Both the position numbers and the translations under genes were made by a program. Shown here one piece after another: positions 43,459 to 55,139 of a DNA stretch of 64,000 nt. The notes beneath the pieces were generated by a model that worked only from the letters and a program-made list of their open reading frames with translations, had not been told where the DNA came from and did not search any database. The stretch lies in assembly GCA_020543525.1 (NCBI GenBank), contig JAHYIO010000037.1, forward strand, positions 2,294,001-2,358,000, written 5' to 3'. This stretch comes from Coriolopsis trogii. Its lineage: Eukaryota; Basidiomycota; Agaricomycetes; Polyporales; Polyporaceae. Numbering within the stretch: the first letter of the stretch is position 1; each line of letters opens with the position of its first letter.

Positions 43459-44894
43459 ATGTTCTCCCGCTTCACCTCCACCTCGGCTCTCACCATCTAT
43501 GTCCCCCCTACCATCTACACCGACGCCAGCACCGTCACCGGAGAGCTCTCCATTGACTTTCGCCAGCTGACAGAGGAGAACGTCGAAGACATCCAGCTCC
43601 GCCTCAGGGGCTCTTCCAAGACGTGCCTGCCCTCTTTTTGCCTCTGCGATTGTCTCTACTGATCGTTCTCTAGCCAGATAAACCTCCCCCAGTACACTCT
43701 CACGGAAATGGTCCGTCTCGTACGCGACGACCGCACCCTCTGGTCGCGCGGGAAAGCCTATCCCGACCCCGACTCGCACACCCTCCGCATCCCGTTCGAG
43801 TTCACGCTGCCCGACCAGCTCCCGCCGTCCTTCTCGCACCGCACCCGCGCCTTGGACAAGGTCGCCGAAGTCCGCTACTCCCTCACCGCCGTCGGCGTTC
43901 GCTCCGGTCTGCTCAACTTGAACAAGAAGCACCGCGTCCCGCTCGCTATCCTCCCCCGCGACGAGCTCGGTATGCGGCTCAAGTCTGAGCTCGCTCTCCG
44001 CCCCCTCAAGACCGCCTCCGTCGAGGATCGGGTCCGCAAGGGCTTCTGGGGCGACCACTCCAAGGTCCAAGTCGACGTTCGTCCATCTCCCTGTCGCGCT
44101 CTACCCAGACTGAGCATATTCCCCTACAGCTCACCCTCCCTGACATCCCCGTCCTCCCGCTCTTCACAGACATTCCCTACACGATCGCCGTCACGACGAC
44201 CTCCCCGCCCCTCACGCGCGCCAAAGCCGACGCCCATCCCCCCGACAAGCCCGTCTTCCCGCCCGCCCCCGCGTCCCCCGCCGACGTCCGCTTCGCGCTC
44301 CACCGGAAGCTGAAGCTGAGCGCGCAGGGGCACACCGAGAAGGCGGGCACGGACGTCGCCGTCTTCTTGGGCTCGGGCGAGAAGGGCGCGAGAGAGGCGC
44401 AAGCGGTGGAGAGCGAGGTGCGTCCGAGGGAGTGGGTCCCGCTCGAGGAGCGCGATGAGAAGGACGTGCGGAAGGACGCGATGGGGACGTGGGTCCAGCG
44501 CGCGACCTTTTGCTCCACGCTCCGGCTCGACTGCGCGCCGACGTTCGCGCTGTCGAACGTCCGCTGCGAGGTGCGCTTCTTGTGCGTTGCGAGCGCGCGT
44601 GTGTTGACGCGTCTTTTGGGCGTGGCAGTATCTGCTCGTCGTCAAAGTGCCGTTCTCGGGCGTGGGGAACGACGTGAAGCTCGAGGTGCCCGTCACGGTC
44701 GCGTCGGGCATCGTCGAGCCGCTCGCCAAAGTGGAGGGCGGGCCCCGGGACGTGGAGGCAGATGCTATGCCTACGTTGGACCTCCCGCCGTCAGTATGCG
44801 TGTCTTGTTCGCGACCGTTCTTTGCTGATGTCATGTTAGTGCCTACTGGGACGCCAACGACGACGGAGGATGGGCGGACCATGAGAAAGACTAG
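43459..44894 (+). CDS. Arrestin-like protein with C-terminal PPxY (second subfamily)
   Basis: Five exons (43459-43622, 43674-44076, 44130-44570, 44629-44789, 44840-44894) give 407 residues. It belongs to the same subfamily as 38756-40277: same start (MFSRFTSTSALTI) and same extra phase-2 intron in the N-lobe. Features include TVTGELSIDF, IQLRLRGSSKT, LWSRGKAYPDPDSH, SLTAVGVRSGLL, LPLFTDIPYTIAVTTTSPPL, ADAHPPDKPVFP and FSGVGND. The last exon is again 55 nt, and PPAY (389-392) is formed over a phase-2 intron, here with a GTCAGT donor. It lies outside the duplicated block, between the two inverted arms. It converges with the SDR gene, their ends 121 bp apart. Adaptor function in membrane trafficking is inferred from alpha-arrestins. 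Confidence 0.88.
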
Positions 44895-45015
44895 GCAAGT
44901 TTCCACTGTATGTACACTACGCACGCCCCAAGTCGGGTGTTATAAATCCAGGCAAGTCCGTGCTCCCAGCGAAATCCTCGCCACTACGAGTGCATCGCCC
45001 ATTGCCACTGCCCGC

Positions 45016-46122
45016 CTAGTGGAGCACCGTCCCCTTCAGCTTGTCAAAGAAGTGCGGGTCGGCGTCGTCGGCGACGGTGGACAGCTCGAGGTCCTTCCAC
45101 TCGTCGAGCTCCTTCTGGACGGCGTCGATCTTGCTCTGGATGACGAACCGCGCGTCCGCCCCGAGCGGGAGGCGCAACGGCGGGTTCGGCTCCTTCGAGA
45201 TCGTCATCAACGCGCGGGCCACTGCCCAATCCCCACTCGTCAGCAAGCGCGCTCGGTATGTCCGCGCGCGCGAGTGCGTGCGACGCACCTTTGGCGGGGT
45301 CGCCCATGGGGACGTGCTCCTTGTTCAGGTTCCGGAACTGGGTCGGGATCGCGTCGGGGGAGGCGTACGCGGGCGGGAAGGGGACGTCGTGCATGTTCCC
45401 GTGCGCCCATTTGGTGCGGACCCCGCCCGGCTGGATGGAGATCACCTTGATGTTCCACGCCGGGTCCAGCTCCTTCTGGAGGCCCTCCGAGAAGCCTTCG
45501 AGGGCTAGCAGCACGACGGTGAGCGTGCGTGTTCCTTGCATGCCGTACGCGTGGTCACGGGACGTACCGAACTTGCTCGCAGAGTAGAACGCGAGCGTCG
45601 GGTTCGAGATGAACCCGCCCACGGACGAGACGTTCAGCACCCTCCCGCCGCGCGCTGGAGGGTTGCTTTCCCGGAAGTACCGGACAGCCTCCCGGCTGAT
45701 CTTCACGGGGGCCCAGAAGTTGACCTCGAGCTGCTCGCGGGCGGCCTCGTCGCTGATGCTCTCCACGACGCCGCTCACCGCGTACCCGGCGTTGTTCACG
45801 ACGACGTCGAGCCGGCCGAACCGGGCCGTGACTTGGGCGAGGAGCGCGGAGGCGGGGTAGGAGGCGGAGGCGGGGGAGTAGGCGAGGATGAGGAGAGAGG
45901 TGGGGTAGGTCGGGAGGAGGGCGGTCAGGGCGGATGCGGATGGGCTGGAGGGGTCGCGGGTCGTTGCGGCGACGCGTTCGCCGGCGGCGAGGACCTCTTG
46001 GACGGTCGAGAGGCCGATCCCGGAGGATGCGCCAGTCACTGTGGGCGGCGCTGTGAGCAGAACTTGCTGAGAGCGCAGGTAGAGAGGTGCGTACCGAGCC
46101 AGACGCGCGAATCAGAAGACAT
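45016..46122 (-). CDS. Short-chain dehydrogenase/reductase
   Basis: Four exons (complement of 45016-45221, 45289-45504, 45568-46038, 46095-46122) give 306 residues. A 28-nt first exon supplies MSSDSRVWL before the Rossmann motif TGASSGIG (11-18). Classical SDR elements follow: NNAGY, NVSSVGGF with the catalytic Ser, Tyr161 and Lys165 in YSASKF, then ALEGFSEGLQKEL and a PGG(V/F)RT segment. These enzymes use NAD(P)H to interconvert hydroxyl and carbonyl groups. The substrate cannot be told from sequence. The family with ALEGFSE and PGGVRT is often annotated as oxidoreductases of the 11-beta-HSD/retinol type, but in fungi its role is mostly unknown. Nothing links it functionally to the neighbouring arrestin-like genes. 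Confidence 0.88.
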
Positions 46123-47311
46123 GCTGATACTGGAAAACCACCATCGGTGAGTGCAGATTCGCTTTGGTACTTGTAGAGGTGCAGCAATCGCCGGTCGGGG
46201 ATCGTCAAAATCAACGAGGCGCTCTGCGGGAGATTAGGTTGTTGTACAAATGGGGGCGGCGGGGGCGATCCTGACTACTCAAGCCGATGAGACGCGTGTC
46301 GGACGGCGAGCCTTGGAGAGAGCACGCTTGTGTCGGACTATCGTAAATTGGGTGAGTTACTGCTTCCGGTCATTAGGTTCTTGAATGACCGCGTCTACGG
46401 CAGATCTATCCTGGATCGCGACTTGGATGGGGCGTCGAGGCCGAATCGCAGTCACCAAGGTGCTTCTAAATTGAAGAACACGTGGCGGAGTCAACGAGCC
46501 GACTCGAACTCAGGTCAGTATCGTGCACTTCGCTAGTGCTACCACCAAGAGTTCTGCCCTGTACGACTTCGGCCTCTCAAGCTTCCGCTGCAGTATCCTC
46601 CGAAGGTGTGATTGGCGGGCGGAGCTGTGGCGTTCCAGTGCAGCCTGTACGTTCGACACGAGCAGAGCTCGTCGGGCTACGCGTCCAACCTTGCGTGCGC
46701 AGGCGACCCATCTGGTATGCATGCTTCTTGGACATCCGCGGCACGCGCTGACGCGCGACGTAGAGTTCTGCGGGGCGACCAACCGTCTCGCGGTTTACAA
46801 AGGTGATGCGCCCGTGTCGGTGCCCGCCCCTGGTCCGACGACAACTGCAGTGGACCGGGCTCACCACTTGCGAAGCGGGCTCTACCTGCAAGGCTCAGAA
46901 CCAAGAGTACCCTCCCGCGATGGTGAAAGAGCACCGCTGACATGTTCTGGATAGCTACTCTCAGTGCCTGTGAATGTCAAGCGAGCACCGGCGAGGATGA
47001 TCGTGGCACACACACCTTGTCCTTACCCGATCCTGATGTGTCTTGATGTATCCAGTATGCCAATGTATCCGTGCTCGCGGTGAACTATGTGAGAGTGAGT
47101 GGGAGGTGGACGTTGAAGGTTTGAAGCAAGTGAGTAGCAAAGCAAGGACTATGTAGTCCCGGCGGCCCGCCCATCGCGAAAGCGGGATAGGCGGGCGTCT
47201 ATATGAGAGGCGTGCTTGTTCGCGTACTCTCATCTCGCCGCTGCGGCTACTCTTCCTGTCCTCAATACACCGCGTCTGCCCTGCATTTGTCTCGAGACAC
47301 TGTACTACAAC
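46123..47311. other. Divergent intergenic region, 1.2 kb
   Basis: Between the SDR (-) and the PP4 phosphatase (+), so it contains both promoters. A minus-strand stretch around 46497-46555 has a GTTCGAGTC T-loop-like sequence but does not fold as a tRNA. No gene supported. Confidence 0.5.
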
Positions 47312-48678
47312 ATGCCGAGTGACTTAGACAAGTTCGTCGTCGTGTCCTTCGCGGTCTCGCGCTCGCCATTCAGCCCACATCCGCGGCAGACAGATCGAGC
47401 AACTCCTCCGGTGTGAACCCATCTCAGAAGAACAAGTCAAGCGACTATGCATCAAGGCTCGCGAGATCCTGATAGAGGAGGCTAACGTGCAAGTCGTGGA
47501 CTCACCAGTAACAGTAAGTCACCCCTTATATCGGACGGCGACGGGGAGTAAATAAGGGGGGAAGATATGCGGAGACATCCACGGTCAATTCTGGGACATG
47601 ATGGAGCTCTTCAAGGTCGGCGGACCCTGTCCAGAGACAAACTACCTCTTCATGGGTGCGTCTCCATTCTCCTTAATTCCTACCGCGTCGCGCTCATGAT
47701 CTAAACAGGTGACTTCGTCGACCGTGGCTTCTACAGCGTCGAGACCTTCCTCCTCCTCCTCGCCCTCAAAGTTCGCTATCCTGAGCGCATGACCCTCATC
47801 CGCGGCAACCACGAGTCCCGGCAGATCACCCAGGTATACGGCTTCTACGATGAATGTCAACGGAAATACGGGACAAGCAACGTTTGGCGGTGGTGCTGCG
47901 AAGTCTTCGACTACCTAGCTCTTGGTGCCATCGTCGATGGTCGCGTTTTCTGTGTTCATGGAGGTCTCAGTCCCAGCCTGCAAGCTATCGATCAGGTGCG
48001 CAGCACCGTCTCAGTCATTTCTCTACAGTGTATGAACCCCGGTCGCCCAGATTCGCACCATCGACCGAAAGCAAGAAGTTCCCCATGACGGCGCAATGTG
48101 CGACCTACTGTGGTCAGATCCGGATGGTTCGTCTCCTTTCCCTTGCTCTTTCCCTCGGCTTCTGTCCCCCATCCCTGACCCCGCAGTCAGACATTACCGG
48201 TTGGGGTCTCTCCCCCCGCGGCGCTGGTTACCTCTTCGGGGCGGATATTACGAAGTTCTTCGCACACCGAAATGGGATCGACCTCATAGCGCGCGCACAT
48301 CAACTCGCCATGGAGGGCTACAAACTCATGTTCGACAAGACCATCGTTACCGTATGGAGTGCACCCAACTACTGTTATAGGTCCGTGATTATCTTTCTCC
48401 TACACCTGCCGCTTGTATATAGTAGGAACTTCTGATGTTTGATCGATGCACACCTTCCACACGCGATGCAGGTGTGGCAATGTCGCGTCCATACTTGAGC
48501 TCGACGAGCACCTGGGACAGGAATACAAGGTCTTCAACCACGCCCCATCGGTACGTCTTTTCTTTTCTCTCAGGCTCTGAGCGGCACGCAATGTACCTGG
48601 TGATTGACTGATCGCATCTCTTCGCAGGATGTACGTTCGATACCCGCAAAACGGCCTCCTGCGGACTACTTCCTATAG
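47312..48678 (+). CDS. PPH3: Serine/threonine protein phosphatase 4 catalytic subunit
   Basis: Eight exons (47312-47331, 47390-47513, 47565-47655, 47709-47995, 48051-48126, 48191-48380, 48472-48550, 48628-48678) give 305 residues, the usual PP4 length. The first exon is only 20 nt (MPSDLD). Metal-binding signatures are GDIHGQ (51-56), GDFVDRG (79-85) and GNHE (111-114), with [16 protein letters not shown] and [12 protein letters not shown]. The C-terminus ends DYFL, the methylation-type tail of PP2A-like phosphatases. PP4 rather than PP2A or PP6 is chosen for [35 protein letters not shown] and [18 protein letters not shown]. The enzyme dephosphorylates DNA-damage and cell-cycle proteins in the nucleus and cytoplasm. 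Acceptors at 47564 (GAAG) and 48190 (GTCAG) were set by family alignment. Confidence 0.93.
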
Positions 48679-49590
48679 GATTGAGTATTGCGCGCTCGCC
48701 GGACCATCCATTGTACTTAGTGATTCTCGCTCGTTAGCGTTTCACATCATGTTCTCGTCTTACGGTCCGCCACAGGTACAAGTCCAATGTGACGATGTGG
48801 AAGAAGGGTTCCGGGAGCATCCTCGCTCACATAAAACGGCCTTCTCGAGCAATAGTGACTTGTGACATAGCCAGCTCAAAGTTCAGACTGATACTCGCCA
48901 TCGCCGTGGCCCCTTGAGAAGTTCCCCCAGGTACGCATGCAGTCTGCCATGAAGGGACGAGTTGCGTTCATCAGAAGAAAACACACTCAGGAAGTCAGGC
49001 GTCTCGTGTCAACAACACGGCCGAGTGCCGGGGCCTTATATCTCGAAGCGGTCTCATGACGAATTGTCCAGGATGTCCGACACGAGCCCGGTAAGGTACG
49101 GCTCGTAGGGACCCTTCAGTTTAAGATATCGTTCCTTTCGTGCGGCGCTAGTGGTAGATTCCGCCTGGAGCGGCAAACAATCAGTTGAGTTCCTCGCTCC
49201 TAGCCTCGGTGACGCAAATTCTTGCTTGTACCTTGGCAAGTTGTCATGTCCAATCAGTTTCCTAGGCCTTGCCCTTCGCTCACGAAGCCCAAAGGATACA
49301 GATAGTCGCTCCGCTCACACGCACCACGAGGCTGTGCGTAGTACCATACCGAGTATCGAATCTTTCAAGGGTCAGCATCAGGCACACCTGCTGTTACATC
49401 TCGAATGGACATGGTCGCTCGTCAGGTGCATACACAGTGTGTGGATGGCCCCTGCCGCTATGACGTCGGACCGAGCTATCGGCATTGGCGTCAAGTCTTG
49501 ACGTCTATAAGAACCCCAGGTTGTTCACGTATGGGATACCCTCTGTTTCTTGTCTCCTCCAGCGACCTCGAAGGTTTCGCGCACAGCCGT
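48679..49590. other. Intergenic, no gene recognised
   Basis: 3' flank of the phosphatase and upstream region of the membrane-protein relic. No supported gene. Confidence 0.45.
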
Positions 49591-50154
49591 ATGTCTTCGA
49601 CTCACGTTTTCGTCGACGACGCGGACGCCGCTGTTGCATACTCCCCAGGGTGGACAGTCGACCGGGCCTTCCACTAGGGGAATACGAGGTTGTGATCAAG
49701 AACGAGGACGCTGCACCGAACTCGATTCTGTGGATCGACTTCTTCCTCATCCGCGACTACGAACCGCTCTCCGGTGTCACCGCTTGTGGAGAGTCCGCGA
49801 GCAAAGTGCCTCCCATCGCGCATGGCAAGAGAGACAGGATCAGTGTGAGCTCTCCTCCGAGCACACCGTCGGAGGTGCAGCACCGGAAAGTAGAAATAGT
49901 CTCGCTTACCTGTGGTGCCATCATCGGTGCTCTCTGCGGTCTCGTTCTCGCCCTGCTTGTGTTGCGCATCCCATTCTTCCGGAACTTGGCGATACTAGCG
50001 AAATCGCGTCGTCGAGCCGGTGAGTGATTTGAAGTCATTGGGTGCGCCCCACGTCCAACTCGTGTCTTATACAGCTTCAGATTCTGTTCAATCAGACAAT
50101 GACCCCGACGCACTCGTAGCTTCCGAAGAGGAGCTTCCGAAGATGGGAAGATAG
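49591..50154 (+). pseudogene. Membrane-protein pseudogene with internal deletion
   Basis: The start reads MSSTHVFVDDADAAVAYSPGW, matching the start of 30118-30885. It then jumps to LPLGEYEVVIKNEDAAPNSI and LWIDFFLIRDYEPL, omitting the middle of the ectodomain including the conserved TGIEV segment and its intron. The join is out of frame and runs into TAG. After the junction the frame remains open through a hydrophobic membrane segment and an RR cluster, then a phase-1 intron (50022 onward, acceptor TACAG near 50082) and a short tail ending PKMGR. One deletion event explains the damage. Confidence 0.82.
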
Positions 50155-50714
50155 TAACGAGGCACCGCGGTCCGCCGCCACAGCATGATGTCTCATAGCG
50201 TCGTGCTATCTCAATGTGAACATGAGCTGTAGGAACGTGTATCAGCACGCGAGCCCTGGTTGTTTTCTCCATGATGACAGGTAAGGTCACCTATGATAGA
50301 ATATCGGATGCGTTTGTAGCGGAATCTCGGCTTGGGACCATCAGGGGTCGGAGTGGTGGGCGCGCGCGCAATTCACGCCATTGAAGTGAAAGGAGAGAGT
50401 TGGGTCGGTCAGAGATTCGAGTCGCTCGGAAAGACTGGCCCAACCGAGTCCTTGAAGTGCTTAGATAGGCGCTTGATAGGTGGAAACAAGCACAAACAGC
50501 GCTCGCCTCTGCATCTATGATTATCAGAGTCTCATGTCGCAACTTGAACTGGCGCGATTTGGCAACAGCTACGTATGTGCAGCCTACTCTGCTCGTTTAA
50601 CCCTGTCTCAAACCAGTTCTCGTAGACCACTCAAACACTGAATTGTTGCAGGTGCGACTAAGCTTTGCCACAGACCTTGTCTTGTGTATCGATTTCAAGC
50701 CTGAGTGCAGTGCT
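50155..50714. other. Intergenic, no gene recognised
   Basis: Between the membrane-protein relic and the F-box relic. Nothing supported. Confidence 0.45.
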
Positions 50715-52124
50715 ATGGCGTCCCTCCCCGTTGATGTACATCTGCTCATCATGGAGGCGCTCGAGGACGACAAGCAGTCACTCAGCTTCTGTGCCCTCGT
50801 CTCTCGCGCCTGGCTTCATGTTAGCCGCTTCTGCCTCTTCAAGTCCCATCTGGAAAGAGAGCAGCCAGAGCGGTTCAGGATATTCCTCCAGGCCCTCACC
50901 ACCGATGCTCTCAATGGATGTACCTCCGTTCCGAACATCGGACCGTATATCCAGAAGCTGACACTCGAAGGGTACGATCCGCACATACCCGACGACGAAG
51001 ATGAGACAGTGTATCTCTACTACGCCGTGCTTTCGGTTGACATGCTACGTTCTTCGTTGTCGTCGCTTCCGAACCTCCTCGAGTTGAAGTTAGCGCTTGC
51101 TCTCCACTCGTCCAGGCGAAGCGGCCATATCTAACGATGCACGGCAACCGATCCTTCACCTTCTTTGCGTTGACGATTGCTCTGCTACTTCAAGAGATGC
51201 TTCCCTTCTGCTTGAAGGCATCTGCATGTTCTCCGACATCCGCAAACTGAGCTGCGTCTTGGGATGTTGGCATAATCTTCCAGCATCATCCGTCTTGACC
51301 AATCCCACTCCGTTGCCTATCGTACACGCTCTTGACCTGGGTGGAGGTCACCACGCATGTACCGAGGCTGTCTACGCACTCCTGCGTCAGTCAGGATCAC
51401 TCGAGGGTGCCCTCACATCTCTCACTTATACCGGTTTCGATATGCACAAGGACGCCATGTCCTTCTTCCGGTTTCTCCCAGAGGCAGCGGCTCATCTGGT
51501 CACTCTTTACTTGCATCTGTGGTCTACAGCTGAAGATTATCCTGGTGAGGGATCTCCTCTATGCACAACATTCTACGTGTCCTCTGCCACGATTTGTGAT
51601 GACTTGATGGAGATGCTAATAACGCTCCGGTAGAGGCCGAGAATATCCATTTCCACATGACTGTCCTTCCCGCCCTTTGTAGCCTCTCGTTCGACATCTG
51701 TTGCGACGAAGAATGGTTTACCAGGATACAGACCAGAGCGCGGCGCGTACGCAACGCGATCTCAGTCTACACCAAACTGATCTCGAATCCAACTGCACTG
51801 CCCTCCCTGCAATAGCTCCGTGTCGACATCCTGGGTGGACCTGACATCCCCTACACGTTCGGCTGGCGCGTATTTGAAGAGCAGGAGACGCAGCAACCAC
51901 TGTGGCGCAGCTTTGGGCGGGCGCTGGAAGCGCTGGCTACTATCGAGCAGATCAGATTCGTACTCTATCAGGGCGACGATTGTGCGGATCTGGACGAGGA
52001 GATTGAAAGTGGCGTGAAGGCGACGCAGGGTCTCTTCAACTTCCTTGCGTTCAACGTGATCGACAGGAGCGACCGGCGGAAATGGCCGTTGTTGTATCAG
52101 GTTATCCCGACTAGGTCATTGTGA
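50715..52124 (+). pseudogene. F-box-type protein pseudogene
   Basis: It begins MASLPVDVHLLIMEALEDD and continues FCALVSRAWLHVSRFCLF, the pattern of Agaricomycete F-box proteins (LP...I...L, then CxLVSRxW). These act in SCF ubiquitin ligases as substrate receptors. The frame stops at about 51134 while coding similarity carries on in another frame (ISNDARQPILHLL to about 51633). It then shifts again (EAENIHFHMTVLPALCSLSF) and meets an in-frame TAG at about 51813 before a final open stretch to 52124. No combination of plausible introns removes all these breaks. Such proteins form large, fast-decaying families in mushrooms. Confidence 0.75.
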
Positions 52125-52399
52125 GACGGTCGACCGTCGTGGTAGCATGAAGACCAAGGATGGCGGCCAGGCATAGGGTGGGTAGCGTGAGGGTGCCTAA
52201 GCCGTAAACTGGGGAGATTGACGTACATGACTGATCAAGAAGCATGCCGTCCTCGCTCGTATGTTTGTACAGAGAAGCGTTGGACCAGGATTGATGCGAG
52301 TGAGCGTGCTCGTGACATGCACGCTTGTGGGCTTCCTTCTCCCCTCTCGCCGTCGTTTATAGCAGCGACCATGGCCTCCCACACGTCCCTCTCGCCCCC

Positions 52400-54745
52400 A
52401 TGTCCGTCCCCGCCTCCTGCCGCGCTGCCCTCGCCGCCTCTTCCCGGCGGTCTTTATCGCGCTCGTCCGCCCCCGTGCTCAGCAGGACTCTTGGCACGCG
52501 CCATAACAGCACACGCACAGACCCTCCTCGCCCTCAGTCCAATGCTCCCCTGGCTTTCGTTCTAGGCTCTGCTCTCACCGGGGCCGCCACCTACTACGCC
52601 CTCTCCTCCCCTTCCGATGTCGCTCCTGCCGCGTCCACCACACAATTCAACAACCAGTACGGCTCCCCACAGGACTTCAGGAACGCCATCGAGGACCTGA
52701 GGAAGCTCTTCCCGGGCGAGGACGCGGTCACGACAGACGCAGAGCATCTCGAAGAGCACGGCTTCTCAGAGAACGACTATCATCCCAGTCAGTCCCTATT
52801 TCACTGTAGCATCCATCCCATGCCCAACGTCCGCAGGCTCCTTTCCCTCTGTCGTCGTCTACCCCCAATCGACCGAGGATGTCGTCAAGATCGTCAAGAC
52901 CGCAATCAAGTACAAGATGCCCGTCATTCCTTACTCGGGTGCTACCAGTCTTGAGGGTCACTTCCGCGCCGTACGTCTCGTATTCCTCCATCCCAGACAC
53001 CTTTGCTCACTCGCCAATCAGCCGTCTGTCGGTGGTATCTGCGTCGACATGTCCAAGATGGACAGAATCATCGAGATACACGGTCAGTCTGCCCGTCTCG
53101 CGATAGACTCATCACCCAACCATGCCCACAGAATCCGACTCGGACGTCGTCTGTCAGCCTGGACTGCGCTGGATGGACCTCAACGAAACACTCAAGAAAA
53201 AAGGTACCGTCCCACCGAGCTCGGTGCATCTGTTCATGCTCACAATCAATCCCAGGCATCCCACTCTTCTTCCCTGTACGTTGATTGTGCCCGCAGTACT
53301 GAGACCATGCGCACCTCTCATACTTCCTTTCCCACCCAGCTTGATCCTGGCCCTGGAGCGACGCTAGGCGGCATGCTCAGCACAGGCTGCTCCGGCAGTA
53401 CGTACTTTACGATTCTGCGTATCCGCCCCGCGTACTGATCCAACGCAGCCAATGCCGTCCGGTACGGGACTGCAAAGGCCGAGTGGTTCCTCAACGCCGT
53501 CAGTCTCCTCTGCTCTTTCCGCGCGACTTTCGCTGACGGTCTCACAGACGGTGGTGTTGCCAACGGGAGAGGTCATCAAGACTCGCAGGCGGGCGCGCAA
53601 ATCGTCTGCCGGCTTCGATACCACCAAGCTCTTCATCGGCGCCGAGGGCACGCTTGGGATCGTCACCGAAGGTTGGCCTCCTGTCTTCATTCGTCTCAAC
53701 GGAGGCGCACACTGACTTCATATTGCAGTCACCGTCCGCCTCGCGCCGGTCCTCCCGACGAACGTCGCCGTCGTGCAGTTCCCGGACGTCCGCAAGGCGA
53801 CCGAGGCCGTGATCGAGATCGTCAACTCGGGCGTCGGCATCCGTAAGTGCCCTGAACTTCGTTCTCGTCTCCTTTCTCCCGCACAGGATCTGAATCACGC
53901 GCGCAGAGTGCGTGGAGCTGTGCGACGACCAGTTCATGCGCGCGACGAACGTGTACGGCCAGTCGGCGCGCAAGTGGCCCGAGAAGGATAGCCTGTTCTT
54001 CAAGTTCCAGGGGCCGACGCCGCGCGCGCTGCAGGAGACGGCGGACGTTGTCCAGAAGATCAGCAAGAAGTACGGCGGGACGGGGTTCGCGCTCGCGCGG
54101 AACGAGAAGGAGGCGGCGGATCTGTGGACGGACAGGAAGAACGCGTTCTACTCGAGCTTGGCGATCTTGCCGGGCGCGCGTGGATGGAGCACGGATGTCT
54201 GGTGCGTGGCGTTGCAGGCGGTCGTGAGAGTCGAGGGAGTGACGGATGGTGATTAGCGTTCCGCCCTCGAGGCTGCCTGATCTTGTGTACGCGACGAAGG
54301 AGGACCTCGAGAAGCATGGGATCGTGAACACCATCGTCGGGCATGTCGGTGATGGTACGTTTCTTCCCTTCTGTCTGCTGACGCACCCTCACCTCGCGCA
54401 CCAGGCAACTTCCACGCGCTCCTGCTGTTCCGGAACGAGGAGGAGCTCGAGAAGGCGCGCGCGGCGGTGGGGCGCATGATCCACCGCGCAATCGCGCTCG
54501 ACGGGACGTGCACGGGCGAGCACGGTGTCGGGATAGGCAAGCGCGATTATATGGTCGAGGAGCTAGGGGAGGGCACCGTCGAGCTCATGCGGCGGATCAA
54601 GAAGACCGTCGATCCGTACAACTTGTTCAATCCTGGCAAGGTGCGTCGTGTGTCTGACTGGGGAGTTTGGACTTATGGGTGTGTTGGGCAGCTGTACCCG
54701 GAGCCGTCTGTGGCGGCGACGAAGACGGAGGGAGAGAACCACTGA
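52400..54745 (+). CDS. DLD1: Mitochondrial D-lactate dehydrogenase (FAD-linked), copy B
   Basis: Thirteen exons give 567 residues: 52400-52787, 52837-52970, 53022-53082, 53132-53203, 53256-53275, 53340-53397, 53449-53498, 53548-53671, 53729-53842, 53907-54201, 54257-54354, 54405-54640, 54692-54745. Eleven of the thirteen exons have exactly the same length as in copy A; exon 1 is 6 nt longer (two extra residues in the [10 protein letters not shown] region) and the last exon 6 nt longer. All catalytic and FAD motifs are intact ([15 protein letters not shown], [27 protein letters not shown]), so both copies look functional. Differences are concentrated at the C-terminus and in a few surface positions. 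Some introns, such as the one at 53204-53255, are nearly identical to copy A, pointing to a fairly recent duplication or gene conversion. Confidence 0.92.
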
Positions 54746-55139
54746 GCGGGAGATCTATCCTTGAGTTTGTTGTGTGTTTGTATTGTTTTCGTGCTGTGAC
54801 ATTGCTGGACATGCTATCACGTTTTCCCAACACACAGTCCGAGCCTTTTGTGGTCGCCCCGGCATGCGATTGCTACGGTGAGTGCCATGTCACGCGATCC
54901 CGCAGCTGCTGTCAGTTCATGGACGATCGATGATTGCGCAGTATGGTGTAGACGTGCGCAACGTGTGCTCACGTACGCTATAGCATCGACGGTCTCTCTC
55001 ATCCGTACACTATATGACTCGGTCGACACTTGACTGTTCCTCGTTTACACGCTCGATCTCGGACGCAGAGGAAGGTACCTCATTCATACACCCGCGAGCG
55101 GCGGCAGCAGCAGACTCCTTGTGTACCTGAATCATCGTC
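54746..55139. other. Intergenic within duplication arm
   Basis: Counterpart of 40278-40676. No separate feature recognised. Confidence 0.5.

Noticed and set aside
46497..46555. Possible tRNA gene (minus strand, GTTCGAGTC and GGTGGTAGCAC)
   Set aside because: The T-stem does not pair and no 7-base anticodon loop with a U at the expected place could be drawn.
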